Counted from the first letter of the stretch, positions 11,937 through 18,681 are shown. The stretch: DNA of 37,676 bases from a virus (IMGVR_UViG_3300044846_000946:1-37676), one strand, 5' to 3'. The notes: generated by a model from the letters alone, not told the origin. A program made the numbers and translations.

Positions 11937-12827
11937 ATGAAACACGGATCATTATTTAGTGGAATTGGAGGATTTGATTTAGCATCGGAATGGATGGGAT
12001 GGGAAAACGTTTTTCATTGTGAATGGAATCCCTTCGGACAAAAAGTACTAAATTATTACTGGCCTAATGCAATCACTTATCATGACATCACAAAAACAGA
12101 TTTTACTATTCACAGAGGAAGAATTGACATCATTACAGGTGGATTCCCCTGTCAGCCTTATTCATCCGCAGGAAAGCGACTCGGCAAGGAGGATGAGAGA
12201 CACCTCTGGCCTGAGATGCTTAGAGCAATTCGAGAGATTCAGCCGACCTGGATCGTGGGCGAAAACGTTCGCGGTCTTACTAATTGGAATGGAGGGTTGG
12301 TATTCGATGAGGTGCAATCTGACTTGGAGGCTCAAGGCTACGAAGTCACACCGTTTCTACTTCCTGCTGCAAGCGTCAATGCACCACACAGAAGGGAAAG
12401 AATTTGGTTCATTGCCTACAATGCTTCCTACTCCAACCTGTTTCGATTCGACAAATGCATCCAACACGATGAAGTCAACACAGGTCAAGGATGGTTCGAT
12501 GCATTCAGTAACATTAACGAGAGCGATGTCAATGGGTATGCTACCCACTCCAATAGCATCGGATTGCGGGGACAAAGTGACAGGATTGGAAACTCAAGAT
12601 TCATTAACAAAAAGAGCAAGGGAAATAACTGGCAAAACTTCCCAACTGTCTCCCCAGTTTGTGATGGAGATGATGGGATTTCCAACAGACTGGACTCTAT
12701 TACCTTTTCTAAATGGAGAAACGAATCAATCAAAGCAGGAGGAAATGCAGTAGTACCTCAGGTAGTGTATCAGATATTTAAAGCCATTGAAAAATATAAT
12801 GAACTAGATAAGCAGTTAACAATATGA
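11937..12827 (+). CDS. dcm: C5-cytosine DNA methyltransferase
   Basis: The motifs run in canonical order over 296 aa: LFSGIGGFDLA (motif I, residues 6-16), GGFPCQPYS with the catalytic Cys72, GENV (108-111), HRRERIW (151-157) and GGNAVVPQV near residue 274 (motif X). It methylates cytosine at C5; the target-recognition part is about residues 165-265 and short. Translation starts immediately after the previous stop (TAAATG). A second long open frame (12067-12753) covers most of the gene, and base composition turns more GC-rich inside that overlap. Confidence 0.92.
   Translation: MKHGSLFSGIGGFDLASEWMGWENVFHCEWNPFGQKVLNYYWPNAITYHDITKTDFTIHRGRIDIITGGFPCQPYSSAGKRLGKEDERHLWPEMLRAIREIQPTWIVGENVRGLTNWNGGLVFDEVQSDLEAQGYEVTPFLLPAASVNAPHRRERIWFIAYNASYSNLFRFDKCIQHDEVNTGQGWFDAFSNINESDVNGYATHSNSIGLRGQSDRIGNSRFINKKSKGNNWQNFPTVSPVCDGDDGISNRLDSITFSKWRNESIKAGGNAVVPQVVYQIFKAIEKYNELDKQLTI
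12067..12753 (+). CDS. Overprinted ORF inside the C5-methyltransferase gene (228 aa)
   Basis: This 228-codon frame lies wholly within dcm in another register. It is not random-looking: it contains RRMRDTSGLRCLEQFERFSR, PGSWAKTFAVLL, GWYSMRCNLTWRLKATKSHR, two LPTP motifs (about residues 120-123 and 159-162) and LSPQFVMEMMGFPTDWT near the C-terminus. From memory, phage proteins annotated next to or over dcm share this same LPTP...LSPxFVxxMMGFPxxWT plan, so I judge it probably a real second product. Function unknown; a DNA-modification partner is a guess. Ribosomes would have to start at ATG 12067 or 12082 inside dcm. Confidence 0.6.
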   Translation: MQSLIMTSQKQILLFTEEELTSLQVDSPVSLIHPQESDSARRMRDTSGLRCLEQFERFSRPGSWAKTFAVLLIGMEGWYSMRCNLTWRLKATKSHRFYFLLQASMHHTEGKEFGSLPTMLPTPTCFDSTNASNTMKSTQVKDGSMHSVTLTRAMSMGMLPTPIASDCGDKVTGLETQDSLTKRAREITGKTSQLSPQFVMEMMGFPTDWTLLPFLNGETNQSKQEEMQ

Positions 12828-13000
12828 AAAAAATACTAAAGAGTTTCACACCTTCAAAGCAGGATCTTTTCAGCATACAGTCTACCTTGCTTTCAATCTT
12901 TACCCTGCTGCATTTTGAATTTGAAGTAGGCTTTCTGTTTATGGTGATAGTAGCACTGTACACTATCGGGATGGATCTAATCTATAAGGCTTGCAGATGA
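12824..13000 (+). CDS. Small membrane protein (58 aa)
   Basis: ATG 12824 overlaps the dcm stop (ATGA), and the TGA at 12998-13000 overlaps the RusA start. The peptide has a basic N-terminus (MKKILKSFTPSKQDLFSIQS), then two hydrophobic stretches (TLLSIFTLLHFEFEVGF and FLFMVIVALYTIGMDLIY). The double overlap fits the tight operon and supports real translation. Function is unknown. Confidence 0.6.
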   Translation: MKKILKSFTPSKQDLFSIQSTLLSIFTLLHFEFEVGFLFMVIVALYTIGMDLIYKACR

Positions 13001-13338
13001 TACAATTCAAGATCAATGAGAAGCCTCTTTCAGTAAATGGGGCTTTCTTAGGTAGGAAGATAAAGTCAGCAGCCTACAGGGAACATGAAAAGACTATGCT
13101 TCTCAGGATGCCTGCCGGAAAAGTAGATCCTGATGTCATGCTTCGGGTAGAATTGTTTTTTGGATTCAGTTCAAAAGCCTCCGATATTGACAACGGGATC
13201 AAAGTCACCCTAGACCTAGCCCAAAAGAAGTACGGCTTTAATGATAAAATGGTCTTCGAGTTAAATGTCAGGAAGTGCATAGTGAAGAAGGGGGAAGAAT
13301 TCATTCAGATGGGGATTTATAAAATGCTACCTTTTTAA
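12997..13338 (+). CDS. rusA: RusA-like Holliday junction resolvase
   Basis: I choose ATG 12997 (MIQFKINEKPLSVNGAFLGR), overlapping the membrane-gene stop; the upstream TTG at 12991 is unlikely. The 113-aa length and the SKASDIDNGIKVTLDLAQK segment, with spaced Asp residues and Lys followed by YGFNDKMVFELNV, match the RusA family, which resolves four-way junctions during phage recombination and replication. It works with the ERF protein encoded earlier. The catalytic acids are probably in the DIDN motif. Confidence 0.82.
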   Translation: MIQFKINEKPLSVNGAFLGRKIKSAAYREHEKTMLLRMPAGKVDPDVMLRVELFFGFSSKASDIDNGIKVTLDLAQKKYGFNDKMVFELNVRKCIVKKGEEFIQMGIYKMLPF

Positions 13339-13340
13339 AT

Positions 13341-14174
13341 ATGAAAACTATCAATAGTTTAAGTGGAGGAAAAACTTCTTCCTATCTAGCAGTTCACTAC
13401 CCTGCTGATTTCAATATTTTTGCATTAGTGCAGATTGAAGATCTTAACTGCAAACCAAAAGATGAAAGCATAGTGAAATATGCATCTGAAAAGTTAGGGA
13501 AAGATTTCATAGCCACAGCAGAAAGTGATTTGACTTTGTATGCCATGAGAGACCTTGAGCAGTTATTAGGACAAGAGATTATTTGGGTAGGTGGAGATAG
13601 TTTTGAAATGGTAATCAAAAAACACGGAAATGTTGTGCCAAATATGGCAAGAAGGTTTTGCACAACTGATATGAAAATAAAACCCATTGCAGAATATATT
13701 TATAAAAATATAATTTCAGAAGGTGAAAAAGTATTTTCAAATATTGGAATTAGGTACGATGAAAAAGAAAGAGCAAAACAGACTAAAGAGGAAAGAGAAT
13801 TAAAAACAAAAATAGTAATTGGCAAAAGTGGATCAAGGAATAAATGGAAAGAAGTTAATTGGGGAATAGCAAATTACCCTTTGGTTTATGACAAAATAAC
13901 TCATTATTCAGTTTATAAATTTTGGCAAGGTCAAAACATTAAATTTCCTGATGATTCAAATTGTGTAGGCTGCTTTTGGAAAGATGTTCAACAACTTAGA
14001 AAAAATTATGATGATAGTTTTAATAAAATGGAGTGGTTTAATAAAATGGAAATAAATTCAAATTATAACTGGAAATCAAATATTACTTACGAGCAAATTA
14101 AAAAAATTGGATTGCAACAAGACTTTTTCTTCGGAACAGGTAGCGGATGTCAAGCAGGATTTTGTACAGATTAG
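13341..14174 (+). CDS. PAPS-reductase-like PP-loop protein
   Basis: The 277-aa protein begins NSLSGGKTSSYLA, the PP-loop (SGGxxS) that binds ATP in PAPS reductase/ATP pyrophosphatase enzymes. Further on, RRFCTTDMKIKPI matches the CT-x-xxK signature of phage PAPS-reductase-like proteins, and Cys pairs (NCVGCFWK; GCQAGFC) may bind metal or an Fe-S cluster. These phage proteins are of uncertain substrate; sulfur or nucleotide modification linked to DNA modification is possible. The gene is much more AT-rich than rusA before it, suggesting recent acquisition. Confidence 0.8.
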   Translation: MKTINSLSGGKTSSYLAVHYPADFNIFALVQIEDLNCKPKDESIVKYASEKLGKDFIATAESDLTLYAMRDLEQLLGQEIIWVGGDSFEMVIKKHGNVVPNMARRFCTTDMKIKPIAEYIYKNIISEGEKVFSNIGIRYDEKERAKQTKEERELKTKIVIGKSGSRNKWKEVNWGIANYPLVYDKITHYSVYKFWQGQNIKFPDDSNCVGCFWKDVQQLRKNYDDSFNKMEWFNKMEINSNYNWKSNITYEQIKKIGLQQDFFFGTGSGCQAGFCTD

Positions 14175-14193
14175 ACAAAATTCATCCTTTTAC

Positions 14194-14222
14194 CTTGGAT
14201 ATTAATTTTTATCCTATATTCG
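14194..14222 (+). promoter_or_regulatory. Promoter of the XRE regulator, with inverted repeat
   Basis: CTTG (14194-14197), a 17-base spacer and TATATTCG (14215-14222) form a promoter close to the flavobacterial pattern TTG-N17-23-TAnnTTTG. Within the spacer, GGATA-N8-TATCC (14197-14214) is an inverted repeat that could be an operator for the XRE protein made from this promoter. The expected start is near 14229, 12 bases before ATG 14241. Confidence 0.5.
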
Positions 14223-14240
14223 TAGAAAATAACAAACCAA

Positions 14241-14450
14241 ATGAGCGTAGAAGAAGGAAGATTCATAAGACAAGCCAGAAAGAAAAGCGGCTTTACCCAA
14301 CTAGAACTCTGCAAGAAACTAGGCATAAGCCATGCACCTATCAATCAGGTAGAGAATGGATGGGAATCTATTAGCCTATTCAATCTTAGAATGATCTGCG
14401 AGGCAGTAGGTCTGGAGGTAGTCATCCGAGAAAAGAAACAGAATGCCTAG
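14241..14450 (+). CDS. XRE-family HTH regulator
   Basis: This 69-aa protein is a single Cro/CI-type HTH domain: FIRQARKKSGFTQLELCKKL, then LGISHAPINQVENGWESISL and LRMICEAVGLEVVI. It has its own promoter with an internal inverted repeat, which suggests autoregulation. There is no integrase in the window, so it is more likely a lytic-cycle timing regulator or anti-host factor than a lysogeny repressor. A shadow frame starting at 14147 overlaps it and is not coding. Confidence 0.85.
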   Translation: MSVEEGRFIRQARKKSGFTQLELCKKLGISHAPINQVENGWESISLFNLRMICEAVGLEVVIREKKQNA

Positions 14451-14694
14451 AATGCTCCCAAAATCTAGACTAGATTATTCCCTTGAGATCCGCTACAGGC
14501 TTTCAAGCGGTGAATGGTCTAATTGGATGAATAAGGGAAAGGGCAGTTTTCAAAGTATTGAAATAGTACAGCAACAGATTAGACTCCTTGCGGCTTCATT
14601 TAAAGGCCGTGACAAAGAGATAAGGTTCGAATGGAACGGATGGCTATGCGACTACGCAGGACTTCCTACAGGCGAAGTAATTAGCCTTAAATGA
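14443..14694 (+). CDS. Hypothetical 83-aa protein
   Basis: The ORF overlaps the end of the XRE gene by eight bases and the next start by four. It begins MPRMLPKSRLDYSLEIRYRL and is rich in aromatic and basic residues (GEWSNWMNKGKGSFQS; FEWNGWLCDYAGLP). No known family is recognised. Overlaps at both ends support its being translated in the operon with the XRE and sigma-like genes. Confidence 0.5.
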   Translation: MPRMLPKSRLDYSLEIRYRLSSGEWSNWMNKGKGSFQSIEIVQQQIRLLAASFKGRDKEIRFEWNGWLCDYAGLPTGEVISLK

Positions 14695-15176
14695 AAGCGA
14701 TTGGATGGCTATATGATCAGGAGTTTAAATATGTTTTCCAGAACATAGGTAAGGATCTATGGGAAGATCTCAGGCAAGAGGTAGCAGTCATAGTACTAGA
14801 ATACGATCAGGAAAAACTCAGGGAATTAGAAGCCAAAGGAAAGCAGGTTTTCAAGTTCTGGATAGTTCGCATCTGCTGCAATCAAACTAATTCAAAATAT
14901 GGGAAGTTTGGCAGGATGTATGCAACCTTAGTACCTGTAGAAGACATAGTCAAGTTTATCAAAGAAGAGGAGGAAATCGATAACAGCCAGGCGGTAGCAG
15001 ACTCAATTTCAAAAATAGTAGAGGGGCTTTATTGGTACGATCAGGAAATTCTTAAGATGTACGTCGAACTCGGTTCAGTTAGGAAGGTATCAAAGCAGAC
15101 AGGCATTCCGCATACTTCAATTTTCATCACAATTAAAAACATTAGAAAATGTATCAAGCAGCAGTTAGTATACTAG
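14691..15176 (+). CDS. Sigma-factor-like protein
   Basis: The 161-aa protein has a region-2-like start (GKDLWEDLRQEVAVIVLEYD ... FWIVRICCNQTNS) and a C-terminal helix-turn-helix (MYVELGSVRKVSKQTGIPHT followed by IFITIKNIRKCIKQ), an arrangement like small ECF-type sigma factors. I recall similar proteins from Bacteroides and flavobacterial phages. It could direct host RNA polymerase to late promoters, consistent with its place just before the terminase. Sequence divergence keeps this tentative; a DNA-binding terminase accessory is the alternative. Confidence 0.55.
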   Translation: MKAIGWLYDQEFKYVFQNIGKDLWEDLRQEVAVIVLEYDQEKLRELEAKGKQVFKFWIVRICCNQTNSKYGKFGRMYATLVPVEDIVKFIKEEEEIDNSQAVADSISKIVEGLYWYDQEILKMYVELGSVRKVSKQTGIPHTSIFITIKNIRKCIKQQLVY

Positions 15177-15415
15177 GGTCAATCGGGATAACCTTGATTT
15201 ACTTCTACATCTTGAATGTACCTGCCCTATTTACAAGGGTAACAAAGCGGAAACTAGTCAAGCCTTTCTCCTGCTCCTTCTGTATGTCCTTCTGGATTAG
15301 CCTGTTTTTTCTAATCTTAAAAACGGATTTGCTAGAAGCGATATTTATCAGTAGTATAGTACCCTTCATCTACCTAAATGTGGAGGATCATTTCACTAAC
15401 AAATTTCAATCATGA
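15149..15415 (+). CDS. Small membrane protein with CxxC motif (88 aa)
   Basis: The start at 15149 lies inside the sigma-like gene (28-base overlap). Three hydrophobic segments are visible (about residues 5-24, 45-60 and 65-78), with KPFSCSFCMSFWISLFF between the first two; the C-x-x-C-x-x-FW pattern recalls DUF1360-type membrane proteins. The function in phages is unknown. The gene is coupled to its neighbours by overlaps at both ends. Confidence 0.55.
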   Translation: MYQAAVSILGSIGITLIYFYILNVPALFTRVTKRKLVKPFSCSFCMSFWISLFFLILKTDLLEAIFISSIVPFIYLNVEDHFTNKFQS

Positions 15416-15762
15416 CTCCAGAAGATCACGAACTATTCAAGAAGCATTTCGAACTTTACGAGTGCTATAAGAAGCACGCTTTCATTCGCAACTATAGCAA
15501 GGAAGTATATGCTGAACTCATTCACCTATACACTACCTACGTTAACCCGAAGCACAACTTCAGCCATTGGTGCAGTTCATGTAGGGCAGAACTAGTGAAC
15601 TACCTATACGGATGGTACACCAATGACCAAAATACTACTTGGTACAGAAAGCAGCAGGAAGAGGAAGCAGCACAGGCTTTGCAGGAGGTAGAGGTAGCAT
15701 TCACCACAGAGGCACCGGTGATAGAAAACAAGCCAATCAAGAGAAGAAGAAAAACCAAATAA
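15412..15762 (+). CDS. Hypothetical 116-aa protein
   Basis: A Tyr/His-rich protein (MTPEDHELFKKHFELYECYK) with NFSHWCSSCRAELVNYLYGW, a Cys-x-x-Cys segment that I recall from other Bacteroidota phage proteins of unknown role. The tail is low-complexity, first Glu/Ala-rich and then ending KRRRKTK, possibly nucleic-acid-binding. It begins overlapping the previous gene by four bases. Confidence 0.55.
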   Translation: MTPEDHELFKKHFELYECYKKHAFIRNYSKEVYAELIHLYTTYVNPKHNFSHWCSSCRAELVNYLYGWYTNDQNTTWYRKQQEEEAAQALQEVEVAFTTEAPVIENKPIKRRRKTK

Positions 15763-15769
15763 AAAACAC

Positions 15770-16060
15770 ATGGACAACAAACCAAAAACCAGACTAGGAA
15801 ACGGGAAGAAAAGAAGTGCATCATGGCTAACTGCTACTATCTGCTTGACAGAAGCAAAGAATCATGTCTACACCTATAACGGGAAAGAGTACTTCAATAT
15901 CAACATCAATATCAATGATCAGCCTAATGAGTTCGGTAAGGATGTGAATATTACCCTAAACGATTACAAGAAAGAGGAAGGGGCAAAGCCACAGGTTAAC
16001 AAGATGCCTGCTACTACTGCAACTCCTTACCAGGCGGAAGACTACGATCTACCCTTCTAA
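15770..16060 (+). CDS. Single-stranded DNA-binding-like protein
   Basis: This 96-aa protein has a basic start (KPKTRLGNGKKRSASWLTAT), a beta-rich body (HVYTYNGKEYFNINI, then NEFGKDVNITL) and a disordered tail ending in EDYDLPF. That tail is very close to the acidic DDDIPF tip by which SSB proteins recruit partners. The size is below that of a full bacterial SSB, so it would be a minimal phage version. It would serve the recombination and replication proteins encoded upstream. Confidence 0.55.
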   Translation: MDNKPKTRLGNGKKRSASWLTATICLTEAKNHVYTYNGKEYFNINININDQPNEFGKDVNITLNDYKKEEGAKPQVNKMPATTATPYQAEDYDLPF

Positions 16061-16062
16061 CT

Positions 16063-16188
16063 ATGGCAAAGTTCAAACTAGAAGTGGAGGAAGGATTCTA
16101 TGAATCGGACAGCCTTACATCACTGATCCTTGAGGTGCTGAAACATAGGTTTTGGCATCTCAGGACTCATGGGAAGTGGATGGATTAA
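16063..16188 (+). CDS. Small 41-aa protein
   Basis: ATG 16063, two bases after the SSB-like stop, opens a frame encoding MAKFKLEVEEGFYESDSLTS and ending in HRFWHLRTHGKWMD. It fills most of the gap before 16222. The sequence is amphipathic and ends with His/Trp-rich residues. No family or second copy is available to confirm it. Confidence 0.4.
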   Translation: MAKFKLEVEEGFYESDSLTSLILEVLKHRFWHLRTHGKWMD

Positions 16189-16221
16189 AAAGAAAACATA
16201 AACATCAAATCAAAAAAAATC

Positions 16222-16416
16222 ATGTCAAACTTTCAATTGAATTTCAATAGCCCTAAAAAGGTAGTAAGTATCACACTAGATGAGGAGGAAGGAATCTTTC
16301 AACTAGCGTACTTGTTTAAGAAGTTGCTAGATGATGCAGGGATTCCCAACAAAGTAGAAGAAAAAGAAGTAGAAGAACCTGAAGTGCTTCAGCAAGGAAA
16401 CGAAAAATTAGACTAA
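16222..16416 (+). CDS. Hypothetical 64-aa protein
   Basis: The start MSNFQLNFNSPKKVVSITLD follows a very A-rich leader (ATCAAAAAAAATC). A beta-rich start is followed by a helix (GIFQLAYLFKKLLDDAG) and an acidic tail (EEKEVEEPEVLQQ). No family is recognised. It is the last small gene before the terminase pair. Confidence 0.5.
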   Translation: MSNFQLNFNSPKKVVSITLDEEEGIFQLAYLFKKLLDDAGIPNKVEEKEVEEPEVLQQGNEKLD

Positions 16417-16438
16417 ACCTTTTACAAAATTTTACAAT

Positions 16439-16774
16439 ATGAAAAAGCCTGAGAGATCTGTGATAGAACAAGCCATTGTCAAGGCATTTGGTAACCTCTC
16501 AGCGGCCTCAAAGTCTTTGGGTATAGAAAGACCTACCCTTTACAAATGGATTGAACAGGATGGCTTAGAACAGGCTGTACAGGAAGGCAGAAATTCAAGG
16601 CTTGATTTTGTAGAAGGGAAACTAGATCAAAAGATTGATAGCGGTGATACTACTGCTATCATCTTCTTTCTTAAAACTCAGGGGAAATCTAGGGGCTATG
16701 TAGAACGGCAGGAGATCACGGGAGCAGATGGCAAAAAGGTATTCGAGGTGAAGATCGTGGATGACGGCAATTAG
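16439..16774 (+). CDS. terS: Terminase small subunit
   Basis: The 111-aa protein has an N-terminal HTH (AIVKAFGNLSAASKSLGIER followed by PTLYKWIEQDG), a central helical segment (RLDFVEGKLDQKIDSGDTTA) and IIFFLKTQGKSRGYVERQEI, the C-terminal pattern of phage small terminases. It recognises the packaging site and loads the large subunit. It overlaps terL by 14 bases, as expected. Confidence 0.82.
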   Translation: MKKPERSVIEQAIVKAFGNLSAASKSLGIERPTLYKWIEQDGLEQAVQEGRNSRLDFVEGKLDQKIDSGDTTAIIFFLKTQGKSRGYVERQEITGADGKKVFEVKIVDDGN

Positions 16775-17921
16775 TATCAAAACAAATAAGGTATTTCGCC
16801 ATCTTGAAAGTAGCAAAAGCAAGATAGTAGTACAGCAAGGTGGCACTAGATCAGGGAAGACCTATAACATCCTTCTCTGGATTATTTTTTCATACTGTGA
16901 AAAGAACAGCGGTAAGATTATAACGATCTGTAGGAAGACATACCCTGCTTTGAGGGGTACTGTCATGCGTGACTTTTTAACTATCCTCAAGGATCACGAT
17001 ATCTACTCAGAAGATGACCACAGCAAGACTGCATCTGAATACAAGTTAAACGGCAATACGATAGAATTCATCTCCCTTGATATGCCTCAGAAAATCAGGG
17101 GTAGAAAGCGTGATCTACTCTTTGCAAATGAGGCTAATGAGTTGACCTTTGAAGATTGGCAGCAACTTCTTTTCCGTACAAATGAAAAGGTGATCATTGA
17201 CTTTAACCCTTCGGAGGAATTCCATTGGATCTATGATCAGGTGCTACCTAGAAAGGATGTAGAATTCTATCAGACTACCTACAAGGATAACCCATTTTTA
17301 GGGGCTGAGATCAAGGCAGAAATTGAAAGGCTCAAGGAGATAGATGAAAACTACTGGCGGGTCTACGGGCTAGGAGAAAGGGGACAGAGCCGATCCCTAG
17401 TATATACCTTCAGTACTACTAAGCAGATCCCGAAGGAGGCTAAACTTGTGGCCTATGGTTTGGACTTTGGATTTAGCAACGATCCTACAGCATTGGTAAG
17501 GACTTACATCCTTGAGGATTCTATGTATGTAGATGAACTGATCTACAGGACAGGGATGACCAATCAGGACATAGCAAAAGAAATGCAGAGCCTAGGGCTT
17601 GATAAGTCAAATGAGATCTTTGCCGATTCAGCAGAGCCTAAAAGTATTGAGGAGATCTACCGGATGGGATGGAATGTGAAGCCTGTGGTGAAGGGTGCAA
17701 TCAATCTAGGGATAGACATCATCAGGAGATACAACCTTTTTGCAACGGAGGGAAGTTACAACTTAATCAAGGAACTGAGAAACTACAAATACATAGAGGA
17801 TAAAAACGGGCAGATGACTAACAAGCCTGTAGATAATTTCAACCATGCTCTGGATGCACTCCGCTATTCGGTGGTGAATAAGATCTCGAATAGTCACCTA
17901 GGCAAGTACTCCTTCCGATAG
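16761..17921 (+). CDS. terL: Terminase large subunit (PBSX/Terminase_3 type)
   Basis: The 386-aa packaging motor has Walker A GGTRSGKT (residues 27-34), Walker B-like LLFANEANE (119-127), a coupling DFNPS segment (about 147-151), and RNase H-like nuclease residues in GLDFGFSND (Asp235), ADSAEPKS (Asp289) and DNFNHALDALRY near residue 362. It cuts concatemers and pumps DNA into the prohead through the portal. The start overlaps terS. The next genes are tail rather than portal genes, an unusual arrangement. Confidence 0.93.
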   Translation: MTAISIKTNKVFRHLESSKSKIVVQQGGTRSGKTYNILLWIIFSYCEKNSGKIITICRKTYPALRGTVMRDFLTILKDHDIYSEDDHSKTASEYKLNGNTIEFISLDMPQKIRGRKRDLLFANEANELTFEDWQQLLFRTNEKVIIDFNPSEEFHWIYDQVLPRKDVEFYQTTYKDNPFLGAEIKAEIERLKEIDENYWRVYGLGERGQSRSLVYTFSTTKQIPKEAKLVAYGLDFGFSNDPTALVRTYILEDSMYVDELIYRTGMTNQDIAKEMQSLGLDKSNEIFADSAEPKSIEEIYRMGWNVKPVVKGAINLGIDIIRRYNLFATEGSYNLIKELRNYKYIEDKNGQMTNKPVDNFNHALDALRYSVVNKISNSHLGKYSFR

Positions 17922-17953
17922 ATACATCAAACCAAAAAAATATATTTAAAACT

Positions 17954-18556
17954 ATGTGGGATAAATTGACTGTCGGGCAGTTCATCAGCCTTTACGATAT
18001 CGAGACTAACGCAAATCTGAACATCATTGAGAAGCAGGCTAAGATGCTTGCAATCGTGGAAGGGAAAAGTGAGGAGCATTATGATACCTACAAGTATCGA
18101 GATCTCATGCATACCTACGCAGAGAAGTTGGATTTCTTCAATAATATCCCACAGACCAAGCCTGTAGACTATTTGCAGGTAGGGGAGAATAGGTACAAGT
18201 TCTGCCATGAACTACACGAGATCACGGCAGGCCAGTACATTGACATTCTTGCTTTTAGCGGTGAGATCATGCAGTTGAATAAGATTGCAGCGTGCTTCTT
18301 TCTACCGATGAAAGGCAAACGCTATCAGGGCTATGGGGTAGTGCCTCATGACGTGGTGGCAGATGATTTGCTAGGGGCAAAATTCATAGAAGTATATGCT
18401 TGTATGCTTTTTTTTTGTCAATTATTCAGCGAATTAATAAGCAATACCATAACCTCCTCAATGGTGAATCAGGAGATGGCGAAGAAGGTAGTGGATTTAT
18501 GGCGAGGTGGGGCTGGGTATTTAGCACTAAGCAGGTCGCAGACTTCCAGAACATAA
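17954..18556 (+). CDS. Tail assembly chaperone-like protein, frame 0 product
   Basis: The 200-aa zero-frame product begins MWDKLTVGQFISLYDIETNA and contains LHEITAGQYIDILAFSG and FFLPMKGKRYQGYGVVPHDV, which I recall from Bacteroidota phage proteins annotated as tail assembly chaperones. At 18408-18416 a run of nine T allows ribosomes to move -1, after which a frame open to 18681 continues the protein. The last 45 residues of the zero frame look less protein-like than the -1 frame. The leader is A-rich (CCAAAAAAATATATTTAAA). Confidence 0.65.
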   Translation: MWDKLTVGQFISLYDIETNANLNIIEKQAKMLAIVEGKSEEHYDTYKYRDLMHTYAEKLDFFNNIPQTKPVDYLQVGENRYKFCHELHEITAGQYIDILAFSGEIMQLNKIAACFFLPMKGKRYQGYGVVPHDVVADDLLGAKFIEVYACMLFFCQLFSELISNTITSSMVNQEMAKKVVDLWRGGAGYLALSRSQTSRT

Positions 18557-18681
18557 AGGTAAATGATGCCTATGATCTGAGGGTAGTTGAGTACTTGAAT
18601 ACCCTTGCATATTTGAAGGATTACAATAAGGACAAAGAAGCGCAGTTAAAGAAATGGCAGTTGCAACAAAAACTCAAGTAG
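18400..18681 (+). CDS. -1 frame extension of the tail assembly chaperone
   Basis: This frame becomes coding after the T-run. Slipping at TTT 18413-18415 joins residue 154 of the upstream frame to LSIIQRINKQ and gives a fusion of about 242 aa. Its end (GFMARWGWVFSTKQVADFQN, then LRVVEYLNTLAYLKDYNKDK) has the aromatic/helical pattern of chaperone C-terminal domains. It overlaps the next gene start at 18654. Its own ATG at 18400 is unlikely to be used. Either a programmed -1 frameshift (G/GT type) or a one-base homopolymer error explains the two frames. Confidence 0.6.
   Translation: MYAFFLSIIQRINKQYHNLLNGESGDGEEGSGFMARWGWVFSTKQVADFQNIKVNDAYDLRVVEYLNTLAYLKDYNKDKEAQLKKWQLQQKLK
18408..18416 (+). 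promoter_or_regulatory. Candidate -1 ribosomal slippery site (T9)
   Basis: Nine consecutive T include the heptamer T-TTT-TTT in the zero frame read as CTT TTT TTT TGT. A short stem ACCAT-N10-ATGGT (18446-18465) lies about 30 bases downstream, farther than usual for a stimulator. Homopolymer length is also a common sequencing error. Confidence 0.5.

Noticed and set aside
14147-14374. 75-aa frame overlapping the XRE gene
   Set aside because: Its sequence has no domain character, it begins inside the PP-loop gene, and the XRE frame explains the region with a promoter and a leader.
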